Shown: positions 37,007-46,369, counted from the first letter of the stretch. The stretch is DNA of 64,000 nucleotides from an uncultured Lachnospiraceae bacterium (GCA_910587715.1 CAJUMV010000003.1:1-64000), one strand, 5' to 3'. Notes: generated by a model from the letters alone, not told the origin. Translations and numbers: made by a program.

Positions 37007-38254
37007 ATGGAATTATTCAGGCTGGAGCATAAAAAGTTGTGGAGAAAGAATAGTACCAGAATCTGCGTCCTGTTGTGTTTAATTTACTGTGTAGGATTCG
37101 GAAGTTTTCTGGTTTATCAGTGTATCACTTACGGAAGTACAAAAGAAAATCATAGCGGTCACAACTTTGACGGTTACGAGAACATTAGAAATTGTCAGGA
37201 ATATTCCCGAAAATACGGGGTGCTGACGGATGAGGGTCTGCAGGAATGGGTCAGGGATTATCAGCGTCTTTCTGCACAATTGGATGAAGAAAGAAAAACG
37301 CAGGGTTCAGAGAATCTGGAAACGGTTCACAAGGTACAAAATTCAGACTTGTATACGGTGAACGGGTGGCTGCGCACGCTCTATCCGGAGCTTGAGAGGG
37401 TGGATATGCTTGGAGTTAGAACTATGAGCGGTTATGTGGAGCCGGAAAAGCTGACCGGGATTTATGAGAGAAGGGAAAAAGCCATTGATACCTTTCTCGA
37501 AATCAGCGGACAGACAGGCGCCGAGCGGGACTATCTTTTACGGATCAATGAAAAAGTACAGGAGCCTTTTTCATGGAAATGGACGGAAGGATGGTCAAAC
37601 ATTCTCGGTAATACGGTATCCAGCCTGGCAATGGTTCTGGCGCTGTTTCTCGCCGTTGTCCTTTCTGCTCTCTTTGCCGGGGAGTGGCATGACAATACGA
37701 GCCCGCTGCTTCTGACGACGAAAAACGGCTGGCGAAAGCTTGCCACCGCCAAAATCCTTACGGGAACCGTGTTTACGCTGGAGCTCTTTCTCATGGTGGC
37801 GGTGGGGACGGTCACATTGCAGCTGATTTATCTGGGAACGGAAGGATGGGATATGCCCATTCAGATGGTAAAAATGATTGCGATTGCGCCCATGAATATG
37901 CTGCAGGCGGAAATCTATGAGTTTGCCTTTACATTGCTTGGCGCGCTGGGATATGCAGGTATTGTCATGCTGTTTTCGGCTTTCTGTAAAAATCATGTGT
38001 TGGCGCTCCTTATGAGTCTGGCGGTGGCGTATGGACCGTTGGTGCTCAGAAACAGAGTGCCTATGGTGTTGGAGAAGGTGTTTGATTTGCTGCCCTTAGT
38101 GGGGAGCGGGGCGGACATTTTCCGCACCAACACTTTTTGCCTTTTTGGACATTATATTTGGTCGCCGTATCTGCTGATTTGGGTGCCGTTTATGATTGGT
38201 GTTCTGTGTCTTTTGCCTGCCGTTAAGGGATGGGCGAGACGGATGCGGAGTTAG
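37007..38254 (+). CDS. ABC transporter permease
   Basis: 415 residues, ABC-2 type layout: one membrane helix at residues 17-38, a large external loop (about 160 residues, many Tyr/Glu/Arg), then five helices from residue 205 on (LAMVLALFLAVVLSALFAGEW onwards). AGGAGG site. It works with the ATPase ending 31 bp upstream. Its last 4 bp overlap the end of apbE on the other strand. Confidence 0.85.
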   Translation: MELFRLEHKKLWRKNSTRICVLLCLIYCVGFGSFLVYQCITYGSTKENHSGHNFDGYENIRNCQEYSRKYGVLTDEGLQEWVRDYQRLSAQLDEERKTQGSENLETVHKVQNSDLYTVNGWLRTLYPELERVDMLGVRTMSGYVEPEKLTGIYERREKAIDTFLEISGQTGAERDYLLRINEKVQEPFSWKWTEGWSNILGNTVSSLAMVLALFLAVVLSALFAGEWHDNTSPLLLTTKNGWRKLATAKILTGTVFTLELFLMVAVGTVTLQLIYLGTEGWDMPIQMVKMIAIAPMNMLQAEIYEFAFTLLGALGYAGIVMLFSAFCKNHVLALLMSLAVAYGPLVLRNRVPMVLEKVFDLLPLVGSGADIFRTNTFCLFGHYIWSPYLLIWVPFMIGVLCLLPAVKGWARRMRS

Positions 38255-39300
38255 GGAAAATTTTCGGAAGCATACTGCGCCCCATCCCTCGTAACAAGCA
38301 GATAAGCCACATCCCCCTGTGCGTCAAGAAACTTACGTCCTTTCTCCAGCCCCAGACAGAGACAGGACGTGGAGAGGGCATCGGCTTTTGCGGAGGACTC
38401 GCAGATGATGGTCACGCCGGCGAGTTCATTGTCCACAGGATAGCCGGTGGCAGTGTCGAGGACATGGTGATAGAGCACGCCGTCCTCATAAAAACAGCGT
38501 TCGTAAATGCCGGAGGTCACCACGGAAGTGTCGCGGATTTCGACGGTGTCGATCGTCTTCCCTGTTTCGGCAAAAGGTTCCTGAATGCCGATGCGAAAAG
38601 GGGAGCCGTCGGGCTTTTCCCCGATGGCGAGCACGTTGCCGCCAAGGCTTAAGCAGGCGCTATTTACGCCCTGCGAGAGCAGATATTCCTTCATCTTGTC
38701 CGCGATATAACCTTTGGCGATAAAGCCTAAGTCCACGGCGGCTTTCTTATCAGTCAGGGTGACGGTACGGTAAACGGATTCGCCTGTCTCGTCCGAGGGG
38801 GCGGTGCCAAAGCGGATGTTGTCGTAGGAAACGTGGGAGAGTGCTTCCCTGATGTCAGTATCCTCCGGCACATGCGCATTTCCTTCGGAGCCGAAATCCC
38901 ATAATTCACTCACCGGGCGGATGGTAGGGTCTATCCGTCCTTCTGTCGTGTTGGCATAATCTGCCGCCCAAATCAGCAGCTTAACGGTTTCTTCCGATAC
39001 CGTCACGGTTTCCCCGTCTGCATGGTTGATGTTCCACACATCAGAGCCTTCTTTCGTGGCGCTGAACAGGTTTTCATATTTTTCCGCCAGTGCAAAGCAT
39101 CCGTCCAGAACCGCCTCATCCTCCGTGTCATACAGGGTAATCTGAATCACCGTGTCAAAGTAGAAGTCTGTCCGGGAGATGGGCTCGGTGTTTCTGGCAC
39201 AGCTGAACAGTGCGGTGAGGATTACCGCAAGGAATGTTGTAAGAAAAACTTTGCGCCATAAAATAGACGCTTTTGTTTTTTCTTTGTCATATAGTTTCAT
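38251..39300 (-). CDS. apbE: FAD:protein FMN transferase (lipoprotein)
   Basis: 349 residues. A signal peptide with lipobox LFSC places it on the outer face of the membrane. Family motifs: DFYFDTVIQITLY, AVDLGFIAKGYIADKM, CLSLGGNVLAIG, and the Mg-binding HHVLDTATGYPV with CESSAKADALST. It transfers FMN from FAD to the threonine of S/TGAT(S/T) motifs; RnfD and RnfG in this window carry such motifs. A lone gene converging on the ABC permease gene. Confidence 0.92.
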   Translation of the reverse strand: MKLYDKEKTKASILWRKVFLTTFLAVILTALFSCARNTEPISRTDFYFDTVIQITLYDTEDEAVLDGCFALAEKYENLFSATKEGSDVWNINHADGETVTVSEETVKLLIWAADYANTTEGRIDPTIRPVSELWDFGSEGNAHVPEDTDIREALSHVSYDNIRFGTAPSDETGESVYRTVTLTDKKAAVDLGFIAKGYIADKMKEYLLSQGVNSACLSLGGNVLAIGEKPDGSPFRIGIQEPFAETGKTIDTVEIRDTSVVTSGIYERCFYEDGVLYHHVLDTATGYPVDNELAGVTIICESSAKADALSTSCLCLGLEKGRKFLDAQGDVAYLLVTRDGAQYASENFP

Positions 39301-39376
39301 ATGTTTTATTTCCTGTCATATTTTGTGCAGTTTCAATAATCATGAAAGGGATTTTGAATTACCTGTTTCACATGGA

Positions 39377-40210
39377 TTATAAATGCGCAATCCATGTGAA
39401 AAACTGATCCAGTCCCCGGTTCGTCTCCCTTGTCTCCAAAAACATCCCCGCCGTATACCATGAGTGTGTATCTCGCTTATCCACCACAGAATAAAGCTCG
39501 CAAGGAATGCCGAGTGCCTGTGCTTTTTCATAAAACCGCTCCGCACAGGAGTAGGAAATCAGACCGTCATGCTTACTCTGGATTAACAGCATGGGAATCT
39601 TACTTTTTGTTAGCAGCGCGCACGGTTCGCCCTGTGTCCTGTCGTAATCTTTTGCAAATAGTTGGTTCAGCAGAAGCCTTACGGAGAGGGAGTCTTTTTC
39701 AGAAAAACAGTAGGGACCGCCGACGCCAATAAAACCGATTACAGGGGACAGATCAACGTCATATGTTTCCTGCACTTTTTCGCTGTAACAGAGAAGGGCG
39801 GACAAATGCGCGCCCGCTGAGGGACCGGAAATCACAATCTTTGAAGTGTCAATTCCGTTTTGCTGCAAAAAAGTGATTGCCGCCTGATAGCCGTGACAGA
39901 CATCTTCCATCTGACAGGGATATTTGTTTTTGGGAGACAGCCTGTATCCGAGAGAGACAAAACGGTATCCGTATTTTGCAATACATTGACCTACAAAGTC
40001 AAATAATTTTGGCGTCCCCGCATTCCAGCCGCCGCCGTGTACCCAGATGATCACCTTATCGCTTTTGCTGTGTTTCGGTTCGTAATATAAAAAATACTGC
40101 TGTTTGTCACTGCCAAAAGAAACAGCCTGCGGTGTTATTTCTTTTTTGACCCGGAGCATCTTTGCATACAACCCGAAGTAGCTTAGACTTTCACGAGTGG
40201 AATCTTTCAT
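39377..40210 (-). CDS. Alpha/beta hydrolase (esterase/lipase, HSL-like)
   Basis: 277 residues from the ATG at 40210. Oxyanion-hole motif WVHGGGWNAG near residue 55, nucleophile elbow ISGPSAGAH near 130 (Ser in GxSxG), catalytic Asp in IQSKHDGLISY and His in DTHSWYT. Resembles carboxylesterases of the hormone-sensitive lipase group; substrate unknown. No signal peptide. 76 bp upstream of apbE on the same strand. Confidence 0.85.
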   Translation of the reverse strand: MKDSTRESLSYFGLYAKMLRVKKEITPQAVSFGSDKQQYFLYYEPKHSKSDKVIIWVHGGGWNAGTPKLFDFVGQCIAKYGYRFVSLGYRLSPKNKYPCQMEDVCHGYQAAITFLQQNGIDTSKIVISGPSAGAHLSALLCYSEKVQETYDVDLSPVIGFIGVGGPYCFSEKDSLSVRLLLNQLFAKDYDRTQGEPCALLTKSKIPMLLIQSKHDGLISYSCAERFYEKAQALGIPCELYSVVDKRDTHSWYTAGMFLETRETNRGLDQFFTWIAHL

Positions 40211-40418
40211 AAGCAAAACCTTTCCTATGTTAAAAATTGACCTCCGAATAATAGCAGCATAGCGCATACCAATTTTATACAGTCAAGTTGCCATTTCCCA
40301 AATATCATGGTATCATATCTTCGAATGAAAAGACAGTACGAAATCTCACAGGGGAGAATGTCTGAAAAATGGCATTCTACGCATAGAAGATGCTTTGACA
40401 GAAAGGGATGACCAATAT

Positions 40419-41594
40419 ATGAAGCTACCAGGAGAAGAGGAAGCAGGGGGCGGCGGTGTAGGTCCGTCTTTGATTTATATGGTAATCGGCGTATCTGCAT
40501 TTGTGCTGATTGTTTTATTTGCGGTATTCAAGGGCAATGACAATAAGCGCGGCGGCAGCGAATATCTGCAGCAGGTGCAGGAGCAGAAGGAAGAAGAGGT
40601 AAAACAGGAGGAGCTTGCGGCGGCGGAAGAGGCAGAAGCAAAACCCAAGCTGCGCGCGGAGGATTTGGATTTCTGGGATATGTATCCGGAGGAGACGGAA
40701 GAAGAAGCGGCGCAGGAAGAGGCGGACAAAGCGGCAGCGACGACAGGAAATCCATACACGGAAAAAGCGGAGCGGGAGAAAGAAGCCGACAGGCAGAAGG
40801 AAGAGGAGCAGTTAAACGACCCGGCAACGGACGGAAAGCACACGCTTGTTACAAATCGGGATGGCTCGGAGGAGTGGGTATTAATCAGTCCTTATCTGAC
40901 GAAGAATACCTTTGACTTCACGAAGATGGAGGACAAGGCAGGGATGAAGCGTTATATGGAAAACGGCAGAAAAACTTCCTATGTGGGTGTGGACATCTCC
41001 AAACATACGGGCAAGGTCAATTTTTCCAGCCTGAAGGCGGCGGGCGTGGATTACGTGATGATTCGTCTCGGCAGCCGGGGCTACAGCACGGGGCAGATTA
41101 CGCTGGATGAGAATTTCAAGGAGAACATCGAGGGCGCGATTGAAGCGCAGCTTGATGTGGGAATTTACTTTTATTCTCAGGCTATTTCACAGGACGAGGC
41201 TGTTCAGGAAGCAAATTTTGTGGCGCAGAATCTGGAGCCGTACAGGGCGCACATCAAGTATCCGGTCGCCTTTAATATGGGGTTTGTGTCAAACGATAAG
41301 TCGAGAATTGAGGGACTTAGCCGTGAGGATAAGACGGCAGTGTCGATAAGTTTTCTGGACGCTGTCGGGGCATCCGGTTATGTGCCTATGGTTTATGGGG
41401 ATAAAGAGTGGCTGTTGAAGGAAGTGGATCTGACGAAGCTGCAGGATTATGATGTGTGGCTTTCACAGGAGGAAGAGATTCCGGATTATCCTTACCGTTA
41501 TGCCATGTGGCAGTATAATACGGACGGCGTGTTAAACGGCATTGACGGCGGCGCGGATTTAAATATCTGCTTTGTCAGTTATTCGGAGCGATAA
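40419..41594 (+). CDS. Membrane-anchored GH25 (lysozyme-family) protein with altered active site
   Basis: 391 residues from the ATG at 40419. One N-terminal membrane helix (residues 18-38) is followed by a highly charged Glu/Lys/Ala region (45-130, probably coiled) and a GH25 domain from residue 188: YVGVDISKHTGKVNF with the first active-site Asp (192), VMIRLGSRGYSTGQ, VGIYFYSQAIS, and MWQYNTDG near the end. GH25 enzymes carry Asp-x-Glu after the YPV strand; here YPVAF is followed by NMG (Asn286, Gly288), so the acid catalyst is missing. Probably a cell-wall binding pseudoenzyme. AAAGGGA site. Confidence 0.85.
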   Translation: MKLPGEEEAGGGGVGPSLIYMVIGVSAFVLIVLFAVFKGNDNKRGGSEYLQQVQEQKEEEVKQEELAAAEEAEAKPKLRAEDLDFWDMYPEETEEEAAQEEADKAAATTGNPYTEKAEREKEADRQKEEEQLNDPATDGKHTLVTNRDGSEEWVLISPYLTKNTFDFTKMEDKAGMKRYMENGRKTSYVGVDISKHTGKVNFSSLKAAGVDYVMIRLGSRGYSTGQITLDENFKENIEGAIEAQLDVGIYFYSQAISQDEAVQEANFVAQNLEPYRAHIKYPVAFNMGFVSNDKSRIEGLSREDKTAVSISFLDAVGASGYVPMVYGDKEWLLKEVDLTKLQDYDVWLSQEEEIPDYPYRYAMWQYNTDGVLNGIDGGADLNICFVSYSER

Positions 41595-41634
41595 CCGGGA
41601 AATGTCCGCTTCGCAGCCGCAGGTGACGCCGGAT

Positions 41635-42441
41635 TCAATCGGCGCATCGTCTGTGGAAATGTAAAAGACGGGAAGAAACGGGAATAGAATTGTATAAGTC
41701 GGCATAGACATCGGGAGAGATACCTTCCATGTAATTGGGGGTATATGCCTTGTCTACGCCGGCTTTTTTTAACAGGTCGATTGCTTTATTGTAGGCGATG
41801 GCAGCTTCCACCTCCGTGTCGTAGGTGCCCACCTTTACATAGCCCTTTACATGAATTTTTACAAGAAATCGGGTGCCGCCTTTTTCCTGTACGACGTTTA
41901 CGCCGTGAAAGCGGTTAAAGATTTCGATATTTTCATAGCGCAGGTCGTTTGGGTTGCCGTTGATGAAACGGTAATCCCGTCCCTCCACGGCATAATTTTT
42001 GATGCCGTAGCGGTTCATGATATTCACCTGCATCCCATAGTCGGCGACAAAATAATGTCCGCCGCGTCGGGAAATCCTGCGGGAAGAATAGTAGAATAAG
42101 TCATCCTTATCAAAGATAAAAAATTCAGTCGGGGAAAAATAATAGTAAAAAAAACGGGGACGGATGTAAATGGGCGAAGAAAAATAAAGCCCGTTGTCCC
42201 GGAAATTAATCAGGCTGACCCATTTGGCGAAGGCGAGCGGAGAGTCTTCGGTATAGTCTTCCAACCGGATAGAAGGGTCGTTTAAAAGCGCAGAGGCGGC
42301 AAGATACATCTCATGCGCTTTTTGCATGTCACTATGGCTGCCGAGGCTGATATGTTTTGCGCGATAAGTTAATGACGCGCGGTAGTAGACGGTTCCATCC
42401 TTGCGTTTTGCCGGATATACGCCTGTTAATGGCTGGTTCAT
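41635..42441 (-). CDS. AP2/HNH-like domain protein
   Basis: 268 residues from the ATG at 42441 (AAAAGGAGGAG site). An AP2-like module is at residues 5-55 (GVYPAKRKDGTVYYRASLTY, ISLGSHSDMQKAHEMYLAA), a second at about 195-250 (NVVQEKGGTRFLVKIHVKG, VGTYDTEVEAAIAYNKAI). The segment between ends YRFINGNPNDLRYENIEIF, resembling the tail of HNH homing-type nucleases, but the HNH metal residues are not evident. A DNA-binding role is likely. Lone gene, no partner seen. Confidence 0.7.
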   Translation of the reverse strand: MNQPLTGVYPAKRKDGTVYYRASLTYRAKHISLGSHSDMQKAHEMYLAASALLNDPSIRLEDYTEDSPLAFAKWVSLINFRDNGLYFSSPIYIRPRFFYYYFSPTEFFIFDKDDLFYYSSRRISRRGGHYFVADYGMQVNIMNRYGIKNYAVEGRDYRFINGNPNDLRYENIEIFNRFHGVNVVQEKGGTRFLVKIHVKGYVKVGTYDTEVEAAIAYNKAIDLLKKAGVDKAYTPNYMEGISPDVYADLYNSIPVSSRLLHFHRRCAD

Positions 42442-42636
42442 GACGCGCTCCTCCTTTTCAGTAATTGTACCATTTTTGAGAAAAAAAACAAATTCAGAAA
42501 TATTTTTCCTGTTTTCTGCATAGAATATGATAGCAGCCGAATGAGTCACAGTGTTTCTAATAGTAAGGAGCTGTTCAGAAACTTGTCACAAGTAATTTCT
42601 TGACAGTTCCCAACTGCTTTGACTATGGAGGAAGAG

Positions 42637-43257
42637 ATGTACAGGAAATATATTACAGGCTTCTTTCTGGCGGGGATGACGATACTGTCATCATGGCTTT
42701 GCGTCAGGGAGCTGAAGATTGACCGAATATCGGTCAAGCCTGCTTTTCGCATGGAATACCTGGACACGTCGATGGAGGAGGATAAGCAGAGCTTTGTAGA
42801 GATCTTAGAGAGCGTATCTTCCGGACAGAGAGTGGTAGATTATGAGGTGTTGGAACAGACGAAGAAGTATCAATTGTCGGACAAGGACTATGATGCGCTT
42901 CTTCGGATTGTGGAAGCGGAAGCAGGCGGCGAAGATCAGGACGGCAAACTTCTGGTTGCCAATGTGGTCTTAAACAGGGTGAATAGCGAGCTGTTCCCGA
43001 ATACGGTGCTTGAGGTGGTCATGCAGAAGGAGCAGGGTATCGCCCAGTTTTCGCCTACGGTGGATGGCAGATACACAAACGTCCGCGTAAGCGATGATAC
43101 GGTGGCGGCGGTGGAGCGCGCCCTTTACGGAGAAGATATTTCCCGGGGAGCGTTGTATTTCTGTGCCCGCGAAAAGGCGGATTCCGACAAGCTGAAATGG
43201 TTCGACAGAAAACTGACCAGACTTTTTTCTTACGGACATCATGAATTCTTTTTGTGA
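42637..43257 (+). CDS. Cell wall hydrolase, SleB-like (Hydrolase_2)
   Basis: 206 residues from the ATG at 42637, 4 bp after GGAGGA; in-frame ATG at 42625 is possible. An N-terminal membrane anchor (GFFLAGMTILSSWLCV) is followed by the catalytic domain from residue 90: LLRIVEAEAGGEDQDGKLLVANVVLNRVNS with the catalytic Glu, then GIAQFSPTVDG and ALYFCAREKAD. Family members are lytic enzymes for spore cortex or vegetative wall. Confidence 0.87.
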   Translation: MYRKYITGFFLAGMTILSSWLCVRELKIDRISVKPAFRMEYLDTSMEEDKQSFVEILESVSSGQRVVDYEVLEQTKKYQLSDKDYDALLRIVEAEAGGEDQDGKLLVANVVLNRVNSELFPNTVLEVVMQKEQGIAQFSPTVDGRYTNVRVSDDTVAAVERALYGEDISRGALYFCAREKADSDKLKWFDRKLTRLFSYGHHEFFL

Positions 43258-43267
43258 GGATTGTTGC

Positions 43268-43362
43268 GTGCGCTCGAAAAGTATGTTACTATTCAAGTTG
43301 GCAATGAGCCGAGTGCAGACAGCCCGTGAGTGAGGGAAACTGAATGTTTTTCGAGCCTGCAC
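43268..43362 (+). other. Long-range inverted repeat ahead of thrC (candidate structured leader)
   Basis: GTGC plus GCTCGAAAA (43268-43280) pairs with TTTTCGAGC, a CT bulge and GCAC (43348-43362). Inside, ATTC-a-AGTT (43291-43299) pairs with AACTGAAT (43338-43345). No T run and no clear promoter are seen, so it is either mRNA structure or a cruciform-type element. It matches no riboswitch consensus that I know. Confidence 0.4.
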
Positions 43363-43411
43363 TGTGGTGTGTCGTATTGCAATTCATAAGAAGAAAGGTA
43401 TGGGAAAAAGA

Positions 43412-44902
43412 ATGGACGTATTATACAGCAGCACCAGAGACGGCAGGGAAAAGATTACGGCATCCCGCGCCATTTTAAAAGGGCTGTCGGAGGACGGGGG
43501 TCTTTTTGTGCCGGACCGCATCCCGGCGCTTTCCTGTTCCATGAGAGAGCTTGCGGACAAAAGCTATCAGGAGACTGCCTATGAGGTGATGAAGCTGTTT
43601 CTCACGGATTTTACGGAAGAGGAGCTGAAAACCTGTATTGCAAGGGCATATGATTCTAAATTTGACACGGAAGTGATCGCGCCCCTTGTGGAGGCGGAGG
43701 GCGCTTACTATCTGGAACTGTTCCACGGTGCGACGATTGCCTTTAAGGATATGGCGCTGTCGATTCTGCCCCATCTGATGATTACTTCCGCGAAGAAGAA
43801 TCATGTGGAGAACGAAATCGTGATTCTGACGGCGACCTCCGGGGATACGGGCAAGGCGGCTCTGGCAGGCTTTGCAGGCGTTGCCGGTACGAAGATTATC
43901 GTGTTTTACCCAAAGAACGGTGTCAGCCCCATTCAGGAGAAGCAGATGGTGACCCAGAAGGGGGACAATACCTTTGTGGTCGGTATCCGCGGTAATTTTG
44001 ACGATGCGCAGACAGGCGTGAAGAAGCTATTTAACGATAAGGAGCTTGCCGCACAGATGGCGGCGCATGGCTTACAGTTTTCGTCCGCCAATTCCATCAA
44101 TATCGGCAGGCTGGTGCCGCAGGTAGTTTATTATGTGTACGCTTACTCGCAGCTTCTAAAGGAAGGAAAGATTCAGGACGGGGAACAGATGAATGTGGTT
44201 GTTCCCACGGGAAACTTCGGCAATATTCTGGCGGCATTTTATGCGAAGAATATGGGTGTGCCGATTCACAAGCTGATTTGCGCTTCCAATGAAAATAAGG
44301 TGCTCTATGACTTCTTCCAGACGGGGGATTACGACAGGAACCGGGAGTTTAAGCTGACCAGCTCTCCTTCCATGGACATTTTGATTTCCAGTAACTTAGA
44401 GCGTCTGATTTACCGCATCGCAGGCAGCGACCCGGAGAAAAATGCCGCTATGATGAAGAGCCTGTCCGAGCAGGGCAGTTATCAGATTACAGCGGAAATG
44501 AGAAAGCAGCTTGCCGATTTTTACGGAAACTTTGCGGATGAGCAGGAGACGGCGGACAGAATTAGGGCAATGTATGAAAACACGGGTTATGTGCTTGACA
44601 CCCACACGGCGGTGGCGAGCGCGGTGTACCAGAAATACGTGTCTGACACAAAGGATGAGACGAAGACGGTGATTGCCTCCACGGCGAGCCCCTTCAAGTT
44701 TACGAGAAGCGTGATGAACGCCATCGACCCGAAGTACGATGCTATGGGCGATTTTGAGCTGGTGGACGAGCTGTCTAAAATCGGTAATGTGGCTGTGCCG
44801 AAGGCGATTGAGGAGATTCGTACCGCGCCGGTGCTGCACGATCATGTGTGCGACAAGACGGAGATGAAAGCGGCGGTGAAGCAGTTTCTCGGACTTGAGT
44901 AA
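43412..44902 (+). CDS. thrC: Threonine synthase
   Basis: 496 residues from the ATG at 43412. LELFHGATIAFKDMA holds the PLP lysine (FKD); LTATSGDTGKAALAGF and VVVPTGNFGNILAAFYAK are the phosphate-binding loops. The N-terminal YSSTRDGREKITASRAILKGLSEDGGLFVP is cut short here to its ends YSSTRDG and GLFVP and is typical of the long bacterial form. Makes threonine from O-phosphohomoserine. Lone gene with a terminator. Confidence 0.95.
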   Translation: MDVLYSSTRDGREKITASRAILKGLSEDGGLFVPDRIPALSCSMRELADKSYQETAYEVMKLFLTDFTEEELKTCIARAYDSKFDTEVIAPLVEAEGAYYLELFHGATIAFKDMALSILPHLMITSAKKNHVENEIVILTATSGDTGKAALAGFAGVAGTKIIVFYPKNGVSPIQEKQMVTQKGDNTFVVGIRGNFDDAQTGVKKLFNDKELAAQMAAHGLQFSSANSINIGRLVPQVVYYVYAYSQLLKEGKIQDGEQMNVVVPTGNFGNILAAFYAKNMGVPIHKLICASNENKVLYDFFQTGDYDRNREFKLTSSPSMDILISSNLERLIYRIAGSDPEKNAAMMKSLSEQGSYQITAEMRKQLADFYGNFADEQETADRIRAMYENTGYVLDTHTAVASAVYQKYVSDTKDETKTVIASTASPFKFTRSVMNAIDPKYDAMGDFELVDELSKIGNVAVPKAIEEIRTAPVLHDHVCDKTEMKAAVKQFLGLE

Positions 44903-44936
44903 AACAGGGAATTAGAACATAGAAACATAGAGAGAA

Positions 44937-44978
44937 AAAGAGAGATGTCACAGCAGGCGGCGGCACCTCTCTTTTTTG
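44937..44978. terminator. Terminator between thrC and the citrate synthase gene
   Basis: AGAGAGATGTC / GGCACCTCTCT imperfect stem with T6 on the plus strand and an A run before it, usable in both directions. Confidence 0.7.
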
Positions 44979-44998
44979 TATCATAGATGGCAGGAATA

Positions 44999-46369
44999 TC
45001 AGGCATTTCGTGATTCCAGTTTTTGATAGTCCCTGTCTACACAGATGGTCTTGTAGGCAGGACGGATAATCTTGCCGTTGTTAGCCAGCTCCTCCATGCG
45101 GTGTGCGCTCCAGCCAACGATTCTGGCGATGGCGAAAATCGGCGTGTACAGTTCCATCGGCAGATTCAGCATACTGTAAACGAAACCGGAATAGAAGTCT
45201 ACGTTAATGTTGACGCCTTTGTATATGGGACGTTCTTCCGCAATGAGTTCGGGTGACAGCCGCTCCACCAGATTATAGAGGGCAAATTCTTCCTGCAGCC
45301 CCTTCTCGTTGGAAAGCCGTTCCACGAAGGACTTAAAGATGATGGCACGGGGATCGGATTTGGAGTATACCGCATGTCCTACGCCGTAAATCAGCCCCGC
45401 ATGGTCAAAGGCTTCCTTGTGGAGCAATTTTTTCAGATAATCCGCCACCTGTCCTTCATTGGTCCAGTCGGAGACTTCGCGCTTCATCTCTTCAAACATC
45501 TTCACTACTTTGATGTTGGCGCCACCGTGGCGGGGACCTTTTAAGGAGCCAATCGCCGCCGCGATTACGGAATAAGTATCCGTCAGCGAGGAGGTAACGA
45601 CATGGGTGGTGAAGGAAGAGTTGTTACCGCCGCCGTGCTCCATGTGGAGAATCAGCGCGATATCCAGAACCTTCGCTTCCAAAGGCGTGTATTTATTGTC
45701 GGGCCGCAGAATATGTAATATATTTTCCGCGTTTGACAAATCCGGCTGCGGCTGATGGATGTAAAGGCTTTCCCCGTTGTGGTAGTGATTGTAAGCCTGA
45801 TAACCGTAAATGGAGAGCATCGGGAAGAGCGCAATCAGCTGCAGGCATTGTCTGAGCACATTCGGTAGGGAGGTATCGTCCGCCCTGTCGTCATAGGAGT
45901 AGAGCGTCAGCACGCATCTCGCCAGCGTATTCATCATATCGTTGCTGGGCGCCTTCATGATAATATCCCGCACGAAGCTGGTAGGCAGGGAGCGGTAGCT
46001 GTTCAAAAGCTTGGTGAAACTTGCAAGCTCTTCCGCGTTCGGCAGCTTGTCAAAGAGAAGAAGATAAGTGACCTCCTCAAAGCCGAAACGACCGTCCGCT
46101 GAAAAACCGTCCACCAGATCCTTGACATTATATCCCCGGTAGAAAAGTTTGCCGTGGGTGGGAACCTGCACGCCGTCCACGATTTTGTTGGCGCGCACAT
46201 CGGAAATGTTGGTCAGGCCCGCCAGTACACCTTTACCGTTTAAGTCTCTTAAGCCGCGCTTTACGTCATATTTGGTAAAAAGTTCCGTATCGATAATGCC
46301 GGCTTGTTCGCTCATATTTGCAAGTTTTACAATTTCGGGAGTAATTTCAGAAAAACTATTCTGTTCCAT
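44999..46369 (-). CDS. gltA: Citrate synthase
   Basis: 456 residues from the ATG at 46369 (GAGAGGAGGT site). Conserved citrate-synthase segments: KLFYRGYNVKDLVDGF, LILHMEHGGGNNSSFTTHVV with the first active-site His, GPRHGGANIKVVKM with the second, and GVGHAVYSKSDPRA with the third catalytic region. It condenses acetyl-CoA with oxaloacetate; the citrate probably feeds glutamate synthesis in this anaerobe. A hairpin with a T run lies between its promoter and start. Confidence 0.94.
   Translation of the reverse strand: MEQNSFSEITPEIVKLANMSEQAGIIDTELFTKYDVKRGLRDLNGKGVLAGLTNISDVRANKIVDGVQVPTHGKLFYRGYNVKDLVDGFSADGRFGFEEVTYLLLFDKLPNAEELASFTKLLNSYRSLPTSFVRDIIMKAPSNDMMNTLARCVLTLYSYDDRADDTSLPNVLRQCLQLIALFPMLSIYGYQAYNHYHNGESLYIHQPQPDLSNAENILHILRPDNKYTPLEAKVLDIALILHMEHGGGNNSSFTTHVVTSSLTDTYSVIAAAIGSLKGPRHGGANIKVVKMFEEMKREVSDWTNEGQVADYLKKLLHKEAFDHAGLIYGVGHAVYSKSDPRAIIFKSFVERLSNEKGLQEEFALYNLVERLSPELIAEERPIYKGVNINVDFYSGFVYSMLNLPMELYTPIFAIARIVGWSAHRMEELANNGKIIRPAYKTICVDRDYQKLESRNA

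Noticed and set aside
40395..40418. TTG start of the GH25 protein
   Set aside because: The ATG at 40419 has an AAAGGGA site at proper distance.
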